From CAZWCX01 sp964632945 (GTDB taxonomy: Bacteria > Planctomycetota > MHYJ01 > WSZJ01 > CAZWCX01), in the NCBI GenBank assembly GCA_964632945.1, contig CAZWCX010000016.1:1-64000 (forward strand): DNA of 64,000 nt. Direction: 5' to 3'. The notes under the pieces were generated by a model. It searched no databases, was not told the DNA's origin, and saw only the letters and a program-made list of their open reading frames with translations. How positions within the stretch are numbered: the stretch's first letter is position 1; every line of letters starts with the position of its first letter. Of the stretch, positions 33,114-43,648 are shown piece by piece. The translations under genes and the position numbers were made by a program.

Positions 33114-36100
33114 TTGAGGAAGAGTGCCCCGCTCCTCGCCATCTCCTTCCTGGTCGTCAACACGATCGGTCTCGCCTGGATCATCACCCTGCTCCAGGTG
33201 CGTCACCGTGACGATCGCAAGCTGCGTGTCGACCTGGCGCGACTCGACGCCGAGGTCCGGCTCGACCAGGCGATCCGCATTCCGTTCGACCTGCCCCTGG
33301 TTTCGCGGGACCAGGTCGGACAGCCGGTCCGCTGGGTGGCTGATGCCTCCGTCCCGGCCTCCCAACGGGAAAACGCGGGCCCGGTCACGTTCGACCCGCC
33401 GCTGCGGGGGTCGTTCCACTGGGGCGACTTCGACACCATCGAGTTCCGCCCGGAAGAGCGACTTCGCCCCGGCAGCGCGTACACCGGGCGCATCTCCCCG
33501 CGCTTGCGGGCCTGGGACGGCTCTCCGGTCGACTCCAAGCAGACCTTCACGATCGCGACGCCGGCGCTGGGTTGGACGGCGCTGGTCCAGCATTCGGTCG
33601 CGGTCGACGGTTCCATCGTGGCGGCCCTGCGGTTCAGCGACCTCGTCTCCCCCGACCAGTTGAGCGGGCGGATTGCGGTTCGCACTGCGCGCGGGCGGGA
33701 ATTGGACTGGGAACCCGTGACCCATGCCCCGGAACGGGAGCATCGGATTCTCGTCGACGTGGGCGACCTGGAGGCCATCGACGTCACGTTGCAGGCGGGG
33801 ATTCGGGGTGAAGGGGGGCCGCGGGGCCTGCCGGAGACTGAAACGCGGCGGTTGACCCTCGAACGTAAGCTGGCCGTGCAGGAGGTGTCGGCCGAGACCT
33901 CGACCTGGGGCGCGCCCTATCTCACCGTGCGCTTCAACCGGGAATTGGATCCGACGAGCGTGACCGATCGCGTGAGCGTCGAGGCGCTCTCCCGCGGCGC
34001 CGCCGCGGGTCCACTCCCGGTGCGCATCCAGGCCTCGGGGAGCCTGGTGACCCTGACCGGGGGCCTCGAGCACGGAACCCACTATCGCATCCGCATCCAG
34101 CCGGGGGTGCGATCGGAGAGCGGCCACGAACTGGCGGCCCTGGTCTCCCGGCAGATCGAAGTCGGCGACCGATCGACCGGCCTGCGATTCACTTCGGCGA
34201 ATCCGGTGCACTTCCGCCAGGGGGCCCTCCTGCTCCCGGTGGAGACGGTGAACGTGGCCGAACTGGAAATCACGGCGCTTCGGATCTACCGGAACAATCT
34301 GGTCCACTTTCGCAACGAGGGGCGGCCCAACCGCTGGAACGCTTCGGAGTTCGAGTCGCTGGGTCATCCGCTGGGGAGGCTGGTCCGCCGCACGGGAGGC
34401 GCGCGCAACGTCGTCCAGCGCACGAACCTGGATCTTCGCGAGATCCTGCGCGACTCGGCCGCCGGGGGGGAGGAGGTGCTTCCCGGAGCGACGGTGGTGA
34501 CCGTGCGCGATCCGCAGAACTACTGGACGAGGGAATGCAAGCTCGTACTCGTCACCGACCTCGGCCTGCTGGTGAAGCGTTCGCCCGCCGAGGTGGTGGT
34601 GTGGGTGTCGGCGCTGGGAACGACGAATCCGGTCGAAGGCGCGGAAATCACGGTCTATTCCCGGACCAATCAGGTTCTGCACGAAGGGAGGACGGATGCC
34701 GACGGCTTGGCGCGCTTCCCGGTGCCGGCGAAGCCGGGTGCCGTCGAGCCCCCGTTCCTGGTGGTGGCCTCGCGAGGCGAGGATGTCACCTATCTGGCGT
34801 TGGCCGATGGGGAACTGAGCGATGCCGGGTTCGAGGTGGACGGGTCCGCCAACGTCGGGAAAGGCCTCCGCGGGTTCGTCTGCCCGGAGCGGGGGATCTA
34901 CCGTCCGGGCGAGACGGCGCACCTGACTGCCGTCGTGCGGCAGGTGGCCGCAGGCGCGACGCCGGCGGCGCCGACCGAACTCGTTCTGCCGGGCGAATTC
35001 CCCGTGCAGTTCCGGGTGAAAAAGCCGGACGGTTCTTCCTTCGGTGATTTCACCGCGACGCTGAGCCCGCAAGGGATCGCGCACGCCGACGTAACCGTGC
35101 CCGCGTATTGTCCGACCGGGGTCTACACCGTCTCCGTGGTCCTTCCCGGTCACGAGGAAGTTTTCGCGGATTCCCGCTTCCAGGTGGAGGACTTCATCCC
35201 GAACCGGATGGAGGTGACGCTTGCGGCGCCGTCGGGGCGGTGGGCGCCGGGACAGGCGCTGGAAATCCGGGCGCGGGGGGCGCACCTCTTCGGCGGACCG
35301 GCGGCGGACCGACGGGTGTCGGCCCATGCGGTGCTGGTGGACGCGCCGTTCGTGCCCGCGGGCTGGGACGGATTCGAATTCGGCGATCCGGCGCGCGAAT
35401 CGACCAGCGTCCGGCTGCCGGTCGGCGAGATCCGATTGGACGACAACGGCGAAGGCGTGCTCCAGGTCGACCTGCCGGCCGCCGTGCGCGCCCGCGGGGC
35501 GCTCTCGTTGAACCTGAACGCCACGCTCCACGAGGTCGGCGGGCGCGGCGTGTCGGCGTGGATCGTCCGGCCGGTCGATCCCTCGCCGTACTACCTCGGA
35601 CTGCGCGTGGCCGGGGACGCCGTGGCCGGAGGCCGGACCGCCGTCGAGGTCGCCGCTGTGGCGCCGGATGGGACCGCGGCCGCGGTCGGCGCCGTCCGCG
35701 CCACCGTCTCGAAGCTGGAGTGGACGTATGCGCTGCGCGAAGACTCGGACGGGAGGCTTCGCTACCAGAGCGAGTGCACGGCCGTGGTGTTGCAGGAGCA
35801 GGAGGTCTCATTGACCGGCGGCCGGGGCCGATTCGACCTGGAATCCGTCGAGTGGGGCTCGTTGCGGATCACCGTCGAAGGGACCGGCGCGGGCGCCCCA
35901 CGCGCCAGCCAGGAACTCTACTTGGGATCATGGGGATATCAGCCGGTCCGCGGCATGCGCGTAGATCGAGTGGAGATCGTCCCGGACAAGGCCCGCTACC
36001 GGCCCGGCGAGACCGCGCGCGTCACGGTGCGAGCTCCCTTCTCCGGGCGACTCCTGCTCTTCGTGCAGCGGGAGACGACGTTGTGGACCCGCCAGGTCGA

Positions 36101-38702
36101 GCTGACCGACGGTCGCGGGGAGGTCGAGGTCCCGATCCTGCCGGGCTATGCGCCCAATGTCTATTGCGCCGCCACGGTGGTCCGTTCGCTCAAGAAGGGC
36201 GAGACCTGGGGGGCTCACCGCGCCTACGGCGTGGCGCCCCTGGGGGTCGACTGTACCGACAAGCGCCTGAGCCTCGCCGTGCGCGCCCCGGCGGAACTCA
36301 CCCCGGGCTCCGCCATGACGGTGACGGTGGACGTGCGGGACGCGGCGGGCGTACCCGCATCCGGAGAGGTGGTCCTGTCGGCGGTCGACGAGGGGGTGCT
36401 CCGGCTGACCTCGTTTGCGACCCCCGATCCGTGGGCCGGGTTCTTCGGCAAGCGCCGATTGGACGTGGCGACCGCCGACGCCTGGGGCAACCTCTTCCCG
36501 GAAGAGGGCGAAAAGAGCCCCGGCGGGAAGTCCGAATCGGGCGGCGGCGAGCCGATGTCCCGGCGACTCAACCCGGTTTCGGTCGACCGGGTCAAGCCGG
36601 TGGCCCTCTGGCAGGCCCGGGTCCCGGTCGGTCCGGACGGTCGCGCCCAGGCCACCTGGACGCTGCCGGAATTCGACGGAGCGCTGCGGGTGATGGCCGT
36701 GGCGGCGTCGGGAGAACGCTTCGGCTCCGGGGAGGGGACGGTGCTCGTGCGCCGGCCGTTCATCGTGAAGGAAACGCTCCCGCGCGTGGCCTCGTGCGGG
36801 GATCGCTTCACCGTGCCGGTGGTGCTGCTCAACCGGACCGGCGCCGACGGCACCGCGCGGGTCGGTGTCCGCGTGGTCTCGCTGGATCCGGCTGCAGCGA
36901 CCGGCCACACCGCGCTCGCGCTGCCGCTCGCGGTCGAAGGGCCGGACTCCACGATGGTCAAGATTCCCGCGGGGGGAGAGGCGACGGTCCAGTTCAGCCT
37001 CGCCGCGGGCGTGGTTCCCGGCCCGGTCCGGGTTCTGGTCGACGCCTCCCTCGGCGAGTATGAGGTCGAGAAATCGACCGACCTGGCGGTGAGACCGCCG
37101 GCCCCCCTCGTCCGCGCCAGCGGATATGGCGTCGTGTCCGCCGGCGAGACTCGGAACTTCCGGACCCACGGTTCCTTCGATCCGCAGACCACGCATTGGT
37201 CCGTGACCGTCTCGAGCGGCCCAACCCTGCGGCTGGGCGAGGCGCTGCGGTACGTCCTGCGCTATCCGTACGGGTGCCTGGAACAGACGACCTCCGGCAC
37301 CTTGCCGTTGTTGCGCCTCAAGGACCTGTCCCGGCTTGCGGACCCTGAGCGGTTCACGGACGAGAGCTTCGTGGATCGGGCGGTGCAGGCGGGCATTCAC
37401 CGGTTGCTGGCCATGCAGACGTACGAGGGGGGGATGTCGACCTGGTCGGGAGGCGGGCCGGCCTATCCGTATGGTTCCGTCTACGCGGCGCAATGCCTCC
37501 TCGAGGCGGAAGCGGCCGGGTACTCGGTTCCCCCGGGATGCCGGGACGCCCTGCTCACCTACATTCGAAAGCGGGTGGTGGACGTGGCCGACTCGCGCAA
37601 CGCGAATCGTGCGCTGCAGGCCTACGGCTGCGCGGTCCTGGCGCTGGCGGGCGACCCGCCTCTGGGCGTGGTTCAACGCCTCCTGCGGAACCCCGAGGTC
37701 GAACAGGGGGATGTTCGGGCGTATCTGGCGAAGGCGCTGATGCGGGCGGGCAGGAAGGCGGAAGCGGTGGGCCTGCTGGGAGCGGAACTGCCGCCGCCCG
37801 GAGGCGCGCCGGAGCTGGCCGGCCCGGTGGTGTCGGCGGTCGGAGAGACCGCGATCCTCCTGGACGCGTACCTCGATGTCGATCCGGACAGTCCCGCGGT
37901 CCCGGTGCTGGTGCAGCGGCTCCATGACGGGATGCGCGGGGAGCGCTGGCCGTCGACCCACGACAACGCTCTGGCGCTTCTGGCTCTCGGCAAGTACGCA
38001 CAGCTCGAGGCCGCGCGCGCGCACGGTTCCGGGGACGCCCCGCTCACCGGCACGCTGGAGATCGCCGGCGCCCGGCGCGGCCTGGACGGCACGGCGACCG
38101 CGCAAGTGACCGGCAAGGGCGGCGCGGAGCGCGAATTCAGCGTCTCCGCGCAGGGGAAGGGGCGCTTCTTCGTCTACTGGACGGAAGAGGGCGTGCCGCG
38201 TTCCGGTCGGATCGCCGAGGCCGACTCGAACCTGACCGTGCGGCGGCAGTACTACCAACGCGACGGCACGCGGGTGGAAGCCGACCAGGGGGGCGTGCCC
38301 GTCTTCCGTGCCGGAGAGACCTACGTGGTCGAACTGACCTTGCGGGCGCACCGCGCGTGCACCGCGGTCGCGGTCGCGGACCTGCTGCCCGCCGGGCTGG
38401 AGATCGAAAATCCTCGGATCGCGACTTCGGACTGGCAGCCGGTGGACTCGCCGCAGACCCTGGTGGATTCCCGGGGCCATCGGCGGGAAGCGCAACTCGT
38501 CGAACCCGATCACGTGGAAATGCGCGACGACCGGTTGCTTCTGTTCGCCGTGCCGCCGGTGAATCACGTCGGCGTCTATCGATACGTCGTGCGCGCGGTC
38601 ACGCGCGGGGAGTTCGTCCTGCCCGCGGTTGCGGCGGAGTGCATGTACGATCCGTCGTGGTCGAGCGTGAGCGGGCAGGGGACGGTTCGGGTCGGCGATT
38701 GA
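33114..38702 (+). CDS. Bacterial alpha-2-macroglobulin
   Basis: A 1862-residue protease-trapping protein of the YfhM type. An N-terminal hydrophobic helix (APLLAISFLVVNTIGLAWII) anchors it in the inner membrane facing the periplasm; there is no lipobox. Repeated macroglobulin beta-domains cover most of the chain; GIYRPGETAHLTAVVRQ and RYRPGETARVTVRAPF mark MG2-type units. The thioester motif GCLEQT is intact with C1388 and Q1391, so covalent capture of proteases is expected. The start is TTG at 33114, just after AGGCAGGTG. pbpC follows 30 bases later, the classic pairing, in which the macroglobulin protects the periplasm while PBP1C repairs the wall. Confidence 0.96.
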   Translation: MRKSAPLLAISFLVVNTIGLAWIITLLQVRHRDDRKLRVDLARLDAEVRLDQAIRIPFDLPLVSRDQVGQPVRWVADASVPASQRENAGPVTFDPPLRGSFHWGDFDTIEFRPEERLRPGSAYTGRISPRLRAWDGSPVDSKQTFTIATPALGWTALVQHSVAVDGSIVAALRFSDLVSPDQLSGRIAVRTARGRELDWEPVTHAPEREHRILVDVGDLEAIDVTLQAGIRGEGGPRGLPETETRRLTLERKLAVQEVSAETSTWGAPYLTVRFNRELDPTSVTDRVSVEALSRGAAAGPLPVRIQASGSLVTLTGGLEHGTHYRIRIQPGVRSESGHELAALVSRQIEVGDRSTGLRFTSANPVHFRQGALLLPVETVNVAELEITALRIYRNNLVHFRNEGRPNRWNASEFESLGHPLGRLVRRTGGARNVVQRTNLDLREILRDSAAGGEEVLPGATVVTVRDPQNYWTRECKLVLVTDLGLLVKRSPAEVVVWVSALGTTNPVEGAEITVYSRTNQVLHEGRTDADGLARFPVPAKPGAVEPPFLVVASRGEDVTYLALADGELSDAGFEVDGSANVGKGLRGFVCPERGIYRPGETAHLTAVVRQVAAGATPAAPTELVLPGEFPVQFRVKKPDGSSFGDFTATLSPQGIAHADVTVPAYCPTGVYTVSVVLPGHEEVFADSRFQVEDFIPNRMEVTLAAPSGRWAPGQALEIRARGAHLFGGPAADRRVSAHAVLVDAPFVPAGWDGFEFGDPARESTSVRLPVGEIRLDDNGEGVLQVDLPAAVRARGALSLNLNATLHEVGGRGVSAWIVRPVDPSPYYLGLRVAGDAVAGGRTAVEVAAVAPDGTAAAVGAVRATVSKLEWTYALREDSDGRLRYQSECTAVVLQEQEVSLTGGRGRFDLESVEWGSLRITVEGTGAGAPRASQELYLGSWGYQPVRGMRVDRVEIVPDKARYRPGETARVTVRAPFSGRLLLFVQRETTLWTRQVELTDGRGEVEVPILPGYAPNVYCAATVVRSLKKGETWGAHRAYGVAPLGVDCTDKRLSLAVRAPAELTPGSAMTVTVDVRDAAGVPASGEVVLSAVDEGVLRLTSFATPDPWAGFFGKRRLDVATADAWGNLFPEEGEKSPGGKSESGGGEPMSRRLNPVSVDRVKPVALWQARVPVGPDGRAQATWTLPEFDGALRVMAVAASGERFGSGEGTVLVRRPFIVKETLPRVASCGDRFTVPVVLLNRTGADGTARVGVRVVSLDPAAATGHTALALPLAVEGPDSTMVKIPAGGEATVQFSLAAGVVPGPVRVLVDASLGEYEVEKSTDLAVRPPAPLVRASGYGVVSAGETRNFRTHGSFDPQTTHWSVTVSSGPTLRLGEALRYVLRYPYGCLEQTTSGTLPLLRLKDLSRLADPERFTDESFVDRAVQAGIHRLLAMQTYEGGMSTWSGGGPAYPYGSVYAAQCLLEAEAAGYSVPPGCRDALLTYIRKRVVDVADSRNANRALQAYGCAVLALAGDPPLGVVQRLLRNPEVEQGDVRAYLAKALMRAGRKAEAVGLLGAELPPPGGAPELAGPVVSAVGETAILLDAYLDVDPDSPAVPVLVQRLHDGMRGERWPSTHDNALALLALGKYAQLEAARAHGSGDAPLTGTLEIAGARRGLDGTATAQVTGKGGAEREFSVSAQGKGRFFVYWTEEGVPRSGRIAEADSNLTVRRQYYQRDGTRVEADQGGVPVFRAGETYVVELTLRAHRACTAVAVADLLPAGLEIENPRIATSDWQPVDSPQTLVDSRGHRREAQLVEPDHVEMRDDRLLLFAVPPVNHVGVYRYVVRAVTRGEFVLPAVAAECMYDPSWSSVSGQGTVRVGD

Positions 38703-38732
38703 GCCTGGGCGGGCTTCGGAGGGGCGCGACGC

Positions 38733-41144
38733 ATGGACGGGTGGACGGGAAGGGTGCGGCTCTGGGGAGGCGCCCATCCGCGGGCGAGACGGGCCCTCCT
38801 CGGCGTAGCGGCGGGGTGTTTCCTCGTCGCCGTCGTCGGGGGCGCGCTCCATCTGCTCTTCCCGTACCCGGTCGAGCGGCTTGCGCTCGACCGCTCCCCC
38901 ACCATTCGCGACCGGAACGGGGAGCCGTTGCGGCGAATGCTCGCGCCCGGGCAAGTCTGGCGGCTCGTGCGACCGCTGGACCGGATCCACCCGGCGCTGA
39001 TCGAAGCCACGATCGCGGCCGAAGACCGCCGTTTCCGGTCTCACGGAGGCGTCGATCTTTTCGCGGTGGCCCGCGCCCTCTGGCTCAATTTGAGCCACGG
39101 GCGCACGGTTTCGGGCGCGTCCACGATCACGATGCAGCTCGCGCGCATGGTCGAGCCGCGGCCGCGTACGATTTGGGGCAAGCTCCAGCAGGCGTTCCGC
39201 GCGCTGCAGTTGGAACGACTGCTGACCAAGGACGAGATTCTCTACCAGTATCTGAATCGCGCTCCCTATGGTGGAAACCTGAGCGGCGTCGAGGCGGCGG
39301 CGCGGGCCTACTTCGGCAGACCGGCCGCGGAGTTGTCGTTGGCGGAGGCGGCGCTGGTGGCGGGGCTCCCCCAGGCCCCGTCGCGGTTGCGTCCGGACCG
39401 CCATCCGGACCGGGCCCGCGCGCGGCGGGGGTACGTCCTCGACCGGTTGCTCGAGCAGGGGAAGATTACGGACGAGGAACATGCCCGGGCCGTCCAGGCG
39501 CCCGTCGAAGTGCGCCGTCGCCCCTTCGAGTGGGTCGCGCGGCATTTCACGGTTCGCTTCGACGTCGATTCGGCCGATTCCGCGGAAACCGACCTGCGCA
39601 CCACGCTCGACCTGCGGATCCAGCAGGTCGTCGAAGACCGTCTCGCCGTTCACGTCGACCGTCTCGCCGCCGCCGGCATCACGAACGGCGCCGCCGTGGT
39701 GATCGAGAACGCCACGGGCGCGATCCGCGCCCTGGTCGGATCCGTCCGTTGGCGGGAGCCCGACCTGGCCCTGGGACGCTCGCCGGTCGAGCCGGACGAC
39801 CACGAGGTGGACGGCACGCGCGCGCGGCGCGCCCCGGGATCGACCTTGAAGCCGTTGCTCTACGCCGCCGCACTCGACTCCGGAACCCTCTCCCCCGCGG
39901 AGGTCCTGCTCGACGTCCCGGTTTCGTATCGGGACTACGTGCCCGAAAACATGGATGGCGAGTGCCGCGGGCCGGTTCGCCTCGAGGACGCGCTGGTCCA
40001 ATCGCTCAACCTGCCGGCCGTGCGGATCCTGGCCGCGCTGGGCCCGGAGCGGTTTCTGGTCGTGCTCCGGGAGCTTGGATTCTCCACCCTCGGATCGTCC
40101 GCCGCCCGCTATGGACTGGGACTTGCGCTGGGCGGATGTGAAGTCACGCTGCTCGATCTGACCCATGCCTACTCGGCATTGGCGCGCGGGGGATCGCTGA
40201 CCCCGTTGCGCTGGCGCGTGACCGACGACGCGCCGGGGGGTGGGGCGGTCGGGCGGAAACCGTGGCCGGTCTTCACTCCGGAAGCGGCGTTCGTGATCAC
40301 GCGCATCCTGCAGGACCGCACGCGCCTCGGCCTGGCGGCGGACGGGCTGCGCGCCGGACCCGGGGCGCGGGTTGCCTGGAAGACCGGGACCTCGCACGGC
40401 CACCGCGACGCCTGGTGCGTGGGGTATGATCCGCAGTTCACGGTCGGGGTGTGGCTGGGAAACTCCACGGGACGGGCTTCGGCGGGGCTGGTGGCGATCG
40501 AGGCGGCGGCGCCGGCGATGCACGACGTCTTCGCCGCGATCGGCGCCCGCGTGCCGGAAGATTGGCCGGCTGCACCCGCGGGACTGGTGGAAGGCCGGGT
40601 CTGCGCGCGCTCCGGGATGCCGCCGGGGCCTCACTGCGGACCGGTGGAAACGGCCTGGTCGATCCGTGGGCGATCCCCGGAGAATCCGTGCCGGATTCAC
40701 CGGGCCGGCGGCGTGGAGCGATGGCCCGAGGACGTCGACGCCTGGCTGCGCGAGCGCGGATGGCACCCGACTGCGGAGGCTTCCACCGCGGGCACGGCCA
40801 TCCCCTCCCCCCCGTCCGCGTCGCCCGCGCCGGATCCGCTTGCGACGGAGGGTCCACGCTTGGGTGCGCCGCCCCCCCGGGGCGCCGCTCCGCGCATCCT
40901 CTCCCCGCGCAACGGCGAGCGATTCGTCCTCCTCGCGGGCGCGCCGGAGGCGTCGCGCCTGACCTTGCGCGCGCGCGCCGCGCCGGATGCCGGCACCCTG
41001 CACTGGTTCGTCGACGGCGAGCGCATCGCAACCGCGGCGCCGGGAGATCCCGTGATCTGGACCCTGACGCCGGGTACCCACCGGCTGGCTGTGGTCGACG
41101 CCCACGGCCGCTCCGACAGCGTCACGATTGCGATCGCGCCGTAG
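38733..41144 (+). CDS. pbpC: Penicillin-binding protein 1C
   Basis: An 803-residue bifunctional peptidoglycan synthase. A membrane anchor spans about 22-44. The glycosyltransferase (GT51) domain has EDRRFRSHGGVD with catalytic E97 and TITMQLARM. The transpeptidase has S370-TLK, S424-LN and K550-TGT in order. A C-terminal beta domain (about 710-803, starting APRILSPRNGERF) is the PBP1C-specific module. All catalytic residues are present. It is encoded directly after alpha-2-macroglobulin, as in many Gram-negative bacteria. A Pro/Ala linker (about 680-710) precedes the last domain. Confidence 0.96.
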   Translation: MDGWTGRVRLWGGAHPRARRALLGVAAGCFLVAVVGGALHLLFPYPVERLALDRSPTIRDRNGEPLRRMLAPGQVWRLVRPLDRIHPALIEATIAAEDRRFRSHGGVDLFAVARALWLNLSHGRTVSGASTITMQLARMVEPRPRTIWGKLQQAFRALQLERLLTKDEILYQYLNRAPYGGNLSGVEAAARAYFGRPAAELSLAEAALVAGLPQAPSRLRPDRHPDRARARRGYVLDRLLEQGKITDEEHARAVQAPVEVRRRPFEWVARHFTVRFDVDSADSAETDLRTTLDLRIQQVVEDRLAVHVDRLAAAGITNGAAVVIENATGAIRALVGSVRWREPDLALGRSPVEPDDHEVDGTRARRAPGSTLKPLLYAAALDSGTLSPAEVLLDVPVSYRDYVPENMDGECRGPVRLEDALVQSLNLPAVRILAALGPERFLVVLRELGFSTLGSSAARYGLGLALGGCEVTLLDLTHAYSALARGGSLTPLRWRVTDDAPGGGAVGRKPWPVFTPEAAFVITRILQDRTRLGLAADGLRAGPGARVAWKTGTSHGHRDAWCVGYDPQFTVGVWLGNSTGRASAGLVAIEAAAPAMHDVFAAIGARVPEDWPAAPAGLVEGRVCARSGMPPGPHCGPVETAWSIRGRSPENPCRIHRAGGVERWPEDVDAWLRERGWHPTAEASTAGTAIPSPPSASPAPDPLATEGPRLGAPPPRGAAPRILSPRNGERFVLLAGAPEASRLTLRARAAPDAGTLHWFVDGERIATAAPGDPVIWTLTPGTHRLAVVDAHGRSDSVTIAIAP

Positions 41145-41165
41145 CCCCCGTGCCGGGATCTCCCC

Positions 41166-42635
41166 ATGTCCCCGACCGACCCCGCTCCCACGGCCTCCCC
41201 CGCCGGTCCCGCGGAGCCGGCCGGCGCAGGCTGGTGGGCCTGGACGGGGCGGATCGCCGGACCGCTGGCGCTCCTGTTCTTCCTGTTCGCCCCACTGCCG
41301 CTCTCCGATACCGCGGCTCGGGCCGCCGGGATCGCCGCATGGATGGCGATCTGGTGGGTGACCGAGGCCGTCTCCATCTATCGGACCTCCCTCCTGCCGA
41401 TCGTCCTCTTCCCCGCCTTTGGAGTGTTCGGCGCGGACTGGACCCGGAACGTCGAACGCACCCTGCGCCCGTACGTGGATGACTACATCTGGCTCTTCTT
41501 CGGCGGCATGTGCATCGCGGCCGCGATGGAGAAGTGGAACCTGCACCGCCGCATCGCCCTGCACATCCTCCGGCTCGTCGGCGCGGAGGGTGACCGCCTC
41601 CTGCTCGGCTTCCTCATCGCCTCGGCCGCCATCTCGTTCTGGATCTCGAATACCGCGACCGCGGTCATGATGCTGCCCATCGGCATGGCGGTGCTCGCCC
41701 AACTCGAAGCCGACGCCGGCGGACACCGCCGGGTCGGCCTGGGGGCGGCGATCATGCTCAGCATCGCGTACGGAGCGAATGTCGGCGGCATCGGAACCAA
41801 GATCGGCACTGCCCCCAATGCGATCTTCTGCGGGTACGCGGCCGATCGTCTGGGACACGACATCTCCTTCCTGGGTTGGAGCGCCATCGGCGTCCCGTTC
41901 GTGCTGCTCTTCCTTCCGGTCATCTGGTGGGTCCTGCGCTTCGTATCGCGGGAAGACGTGCGCGGCGTGACCCGCGGCCGCGAAACGGTCGCCAGCGAGC
42001 TGGCGAGGCTGGGACCGACCCGCCGGACGGAGTGGCTCGTGCTTGCCGTCTTCGCGGTGGCCGCCGGTCTCTGGATTGCCGGTCAGCCCGCCAGCAAGGC
42101 CCTCGGGCTCAAGAGCAGCCGGTTCGAAGCCTTCGTCTCGCTCGGCGCGGCGGGCCTTCTCATCGCCCTGCGATTGCTCGATTTCGCCGCCTTTCGCCGG
42201 GTTCCGTGGAGCACCCTGCTGCTTCTCGGCGGGGCGTTTTCCATGGCCGCCGGCATCGAGGGAAGCGGCCTGTCCGCCGCCATGGGCGAGAGCCTGTCGG
42301 TGGTCTCGTCGCTCTCCCCGATGGGGCAGATTTTCGCCACCGCCTTCCTCACGGTGGCCGCATCCGCGGTCGCGTCCAACGTCGCCACCATCACGGTGAT
42401 GCTCCCCATCCTCCATTCCGTCACGGGCGGATCGATCCCCGTTCTCGCCGCCGCCACCGTGGCCTCCTCTTGCGACTTCGCCCTCCCCGCCGGCACGCCA
42501 CCCAACGCCATCGTCTTCGGCAGCGGCTACCTGACCGTCCCGCGCATGGCGCGCGTCGGCTTCGTCCTCGACCTCCTGGCCGCCCTCGTCATCGGACTCT
42601 GGTTCTGGCTCGGAGTGCGCCTGTGGATCCGCTGA
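41166..42635 (+). CDS. DASS-family anion:sodium symporter
   Basis: A 489-residue inner-membrane transporter of the SLC13/DASS family (di- and tricarboxylates or sulfate with Na+). About 11-13 hydrophobic helices are seen. The family marker SNTATAVMMLPIG (SNT motif) is near 165-180, and the second repeat has ASNVATITVMLPI and a signature near PAGTPPNAIVFGSGY. The Pro/Ala N-terminus is short. Which anion is carried cannot be told. It starts 22 bases after pbpC and overlaps the deaminase gene by 13 bases, so it is transcribed with them. Confidence 0.92.
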   Translation: MSPTDPAPTASPAGPAEPAGAGWWAWTGRIAGPLALLFFLFAPLPLSDTAARAAGIAAWMAIWWVTEAVSIYRTSLLPIVLFPAFGVFGADWTRNVERTLRPYVDDYIWLFFGGMCIAAAMEKWNLHRRIALHILRLVGAEGDRLLLGFLIASAAISFWISNTATAVMMLPIGMAVLAQLEADAGGHRRVGLGAAIMLSIAYGANVGGIGTKIGTAPNAIFCGYAADRLGHDISFLGWSAIGVPFVLLFLPVIWWVLRFVSREDVRGVTRGRETVASELARLGPTRRTEWLVLAVFAVAAGLWIAGQPASKALGLKSSRFEAFVSLGAAGLLIALRLLDFAAFRRVPWSTLLLLGGAFSMAAGIEGSGLSAAMGESLSVVSSLSPMGQIFATAFLTVAASAVASNVATITVMLPILHSVTGGSIPVLAAATVASSCDFALPAGTPPNAIVFGSGYLTVPRMARVGFVLDLLAALVIGLWFWLGVRLWIR

Positions 42636-43648
42636 CCCCGGCGGGGGCATCCAGGCCGCCCCGCGACCTCGACCTCCTGCCCAAGGCCGAACTCCACCTC
42701 CACCTCGAGGGTGCGGTGCGCTGGGCCACCGCGCGCGAATTCGTGCGCGCGGCCGGACTCCCCGATCTTCCCGAGTCCCCCTTCTTCGCGGCGCCGGATT
42801 ACCGCTTCCCGGACTTCGAGTCGTTCCTGGGCGGGTTTCGTGCGTACATGATCCCGACGTTCACCCGTCCGGAACGGTACCGGCGCGTCGCGCGCGAGCT
42901 GGCCGAGGATCTCGCCCGTCAGCAGGTGCGCTACGCGGAAGTCAACTTCGCCCCCGGACTCGCCCGCCTCGCAGGGCTCACCGTCGCCGCAGCGGCCGGC
43001 GCCCTGCACGAAGGATTCGCGGCCGTCCCTCGAGCCCCCGCGCTCGCCCTGGTCGCCGGATTCTCGCGCGACAAGGGTCCGGACCACGCGCTCGAGGTCG
43101 GTCGGGAGGCCCTCGAGGTTCCCGCCATCATGGCCATCGATCTCCACGGGGCGGAGGAGTCCGCCTGGCCCCCCTCGCGATTTCGCGCGCTCTTCGATCT
43201 CGCGCGCGACCGCGGCCGGTTGCTCAAGGCGCACGCCGGTGAATTCGGGGGGCCGGAGTCGATCGCGGACGCGCTCTCGGTCGGGGTTGCCCGGCTCGGG
43301 CATGCCCTCGCCCTCCCCCACGATCCGTCGCTTGCGGACGAAACGCGCCGCCGCCAGGTCGTCCTCGAAATGTGCCCCACCAGCAACCTCCGGCTGCGTC
43401 GCATCGACCGGATCGCCGATCATCCCCTCCCCGCGCTTCTGGCCGCGGGTCACCGCGTCACGGTGAATTCCGACGATCCGCTCCTCTTCGATACCACGTT
43501 GACCGCCGAACTCGAACGCCTGCGCAACGACCTTCAACTGTCCGATGCGGATCTTGCCGCCTTGCAACGCCACGCCTTCTCGGCCGCCCTCGCGACCCCC
43601 GACGAGCGACATCGCTGGCTCGCCGAACTGGATGGCTGGATCGCGTAA
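42623..43648 (+). CDS. Adenosine deaminase-type amidohydrolase
   Basis: A 341-residue metal-dependent deaminase of the ADA family (adenosine or adenine to inosine or hypoxanthine). The metal ligands are H25 and H27 (ELHLHLEG); HAGE with H204 and catalytic E207; and D284-D285 in NSDDP. RLGHALAL carries the conserved His. The start is GTG at 42623, inside the transporter's end; no closer ATG exists. Substrate specificity between adenosine, adenine and related nucleosides is undetermined. Last gene of the run beginning at 33114. Confidence 0.92.
   Translation: MDPLTPAGASRPPRDLDLLPKAELHLHLEGAVRWATAREFVRAAGLPDLPESPFFAAPDYRFPDFESFLGGFRAYMIPTFTRPERYRRVARELAEDLARQQVRYAEVNFAPGLARLAGLTVAAAAGALHEGFAAVPRAPALALVAGFSRDKGPDHALEVGREALEVPAIMAIDLHGAEESAWPPSRFRALFDLARDRGRLLKAHAGEFGGPESIADALSVGVARLGHALALPHDPSLADETRRRQVVLEMCPTSNLRLRRIDRIADHPLPALLAAGHRVTVNSDDPLLFDTTLTAELERLRNDLQLSDADLAALQRHAFSAALATPDERHRWLAELDGWIA

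Noticed and set aside
35928..42650. A 2240-codon open frame on the minus strand
   Set aside because: It lies antisense to the macroglobulin, PBP1C and transporter genes, which have full motifs. Long antisense frames are normal in such GC-rich DNA, and the translation is Arg/Pro/Gly-rich with no family features.
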